Shown: in pieces, positions 63,304-64,000 of the stretch
How the letters are laid out: each line of letters begins with the position of its first letter
Position numbering within the stretch: the stretch's first letter is position 1
Assembly: GCF_001693385.1 (NCBI RefSeq)
Contig: NZ_CP016428.1
Span: 248,001 to 312,000, forward strand
DNA length: 64,000 bases
From: Bradyrhizobium icense
GTDB lineage: Bacteria > Pseudomonadota > Alphaproteobacteria > Rhizobiales > Xanthobacteraceae
Reading direction: 5' to 3'
The notes under the pieces: generated by a model
What the model saw: the letters and a program-made list of their open reading frames with translations, nothing else
Told to the model about the DNA's origin: nothing
Databases searched by the model: none
Translations under genes and position numbers: made by a program

Positions 63304-63310
63304 CCTCTCT

Positions 63311-63432
63311 CCGCCTGTCCCTGCGAACGCAGGGACCTATACGCCGCGGCCCATCAGCGGGGCAATCGGGTAGACGGCTTCGCTAAACGATCAACGCTGG
63401 TAGTTATGAGTCCCTGCGTTGGCAGGGACGAC
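63311..63432. repeat. Palindromic repeat (GTCCCTGCGAACGCAGGGAC type)
   Basis: Left arm CCTGTCCCTGCGAACGCAGG and right arm CCCTGCGTTGGCAGGGACGA bracket an ACCTATA/TATGAGT inner pair. Third copy of the family seen at 32764 and 52271. Confidence 0.75.
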
Positions 63433-63460
63433 AGTGGAGAAAGTGAAACGAAGGAGAGTC

Positions 63461-64000
63461 CTATTCTTCCTTCTTCGGCTCTTTCGACATGCGCTCGAGG
63501 CGCTCCTGCATGTCCTTCATCTGGCGGCGAAGATCGTCGATATTGTCTCCGTCGGGCGACGACTCCGGCACCTTCTCCGGTTCGGGCGAGGTCGCTCCGG
63601 CGCGCGGCGGCACGAACGGCTTGAACATCGAAAACGTCTGCTGAAACAATTCCATGTTGCGGCGAACGTGTTCTTCGAGCGGTGCGAACGGCGTGCCGCT
63701 GAAGGTGTTGGTGAGCTGCTTGCGGAATTTTTCCTGTTCGCGCGTCAGCGTATCGATCGACTGTTCGAGATATTTCGGCACTACCAGTTGCATGCTGTCG
63801 CCGTAGAAGCGGATCAACTGCCGCAGGAAAGTGGTGGGCAACAGATTTTGTCCGGCCTTGTTTTCCTGCTCGAAAATGATCTGCGCCAGCACCTGGCGCG
63901 TAATATCGTCGCCGGTCTTGGCGTCGTAGACGAGAAAATCCTCGCCTTCCTTCACCATCGCTGCGAGATCCTCGAGCGTCACATAGGTGCTGGTGCCGGT
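63461..64000 (-). CDS. phaR: Polyhydroxyalkanoate synthesis regulator PhaR (5' end beyond window)
   Basis: A PHA-binding repressor. The visible 179 residues run from TGTSTYVTLEDLAAMVKEGE to the stop, with FLVYDAKTGDDITR and QNLLPTTFLRQLIRFYGDSM, the PHB/PHA accumulation regulator domains, then a Pro-rich linker and a C-terminal helix (DDLRRQMKDMQERLERMSKE). The N-terminal DNA-binding part lies beyond 64000. It would control phasin and PHA metabolic genes, possibly including phaZ at 14211. Confidence 0.95.
   Translation of the reverse strand, partial: TGTSTYVTLEDLAAMVKEGEDFLVYDAKTGDDITRQVLAQIIFEQENKAGQNLLPTTFLRQLIRFYGDSMQLVVPKYLEQSIDTLTREQEKFRKQLTNTFSGTPFAPLEEHVRRNMELFQQTFSMFKPFVPPRAGATSPEPEKVPESSPDGDNIDDLRRQMKDMQERLERMSKEPKKEE

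Overview
The window looks like a chromosomal stretch of a high-GC alphaproteobacterium, most probably Bradyrhizobium or a close Nitrobacteraceae relative. The reasons are the RegS/RegR redox two-component pair, the glnD - mutS neighbourhood, mmcB, the phaZ and phaR genes of polyhydroxyalkanoate (PHA) metabolism, protocatechuate 3,4-dioxygenase genes, and many short palindromic repeats of the kind scattered through such genomes. No rRNA, tRNA or CRISPR array was seen. All identifications come from reading motifs; no database was searched.

Layout. 1-7.6 kb: the end of a short-chain dehydrogenase, a cupin protein, a cytochrome P450, a luciferase-like monooxygenase, a decayed MFS fragment, a PHB-depolymerase-type esterase, an MBL hydrolase and a DUF155 membrane protein. 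7.6-10.3 kb: mmcB, a SulP anion transporter, then a decayed second copy of the mmcB 3' part, so the transporter is bracketed by mmcB sequence. 10.3-16.6 kb: RegR and RegS, an ABC-2 exporter, intracellular PHA depolymerase and a YgjP-like metallopeptidase. 16.7-23.1 kb: a class A penicillin-binding protein, a DUF1330 protein, two tandem paralogous substrate-binding proteins without permeases, and an Ogt-type methyltransferase. 23.3-29.2 kb is an accessory patch: three very small genes (two cysteine-rich), a lone receiver protein, a FixJ-like regulator overlapping a PAS histidine kinase, and an IS1182-type insertion sequence. 29.2-36.4 kb: glnD, osmC-like, a membrane protein and mutS. 36.7-39.3 kb: pcaF, pcaH and pcaG of the beta-ketoadipate pathway. 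39.7-48.8 kb is rich in transporters: two EamA exporters, a CPA2 antiporter with universal-stress domains, an ArsR/SRPBCC pair, a marR-emrA-emrB operon and zur. 48.8-49.7 kb holds an AbiEii-type nucleotidyltransferase overlapped by an unknown 85-residue gene, a possible toxin-antitoxin pair. 49.8-64 kb: a sulfurtransferase, ispG, a TauD/Rieske/NTF2-like catabolic group, a GFA protein, a periplasmic caspase-like protein, ispA, mtgA, rpmF, a GGDEF/EAL protein with a degenerate GGDEF motif, and phaR running off the right edge.

How they fit together: several genes concern carbon storage (phaZ, phaR, the esterase), aromatic and xenobiotic breakdown (P450, LLM oxygenase, pca genes, Rieske and TauD oxygenases), nitrogen and redox signalling (glnD, regSR, FixJ-like kinase/regulator) and cell-wall synthesis (two glycosyltransferase-51 enzymes). 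The least explained parts are the AbiEii pair, the small cysteine-rich operon and the mmcB remnant beside the SulP gene.
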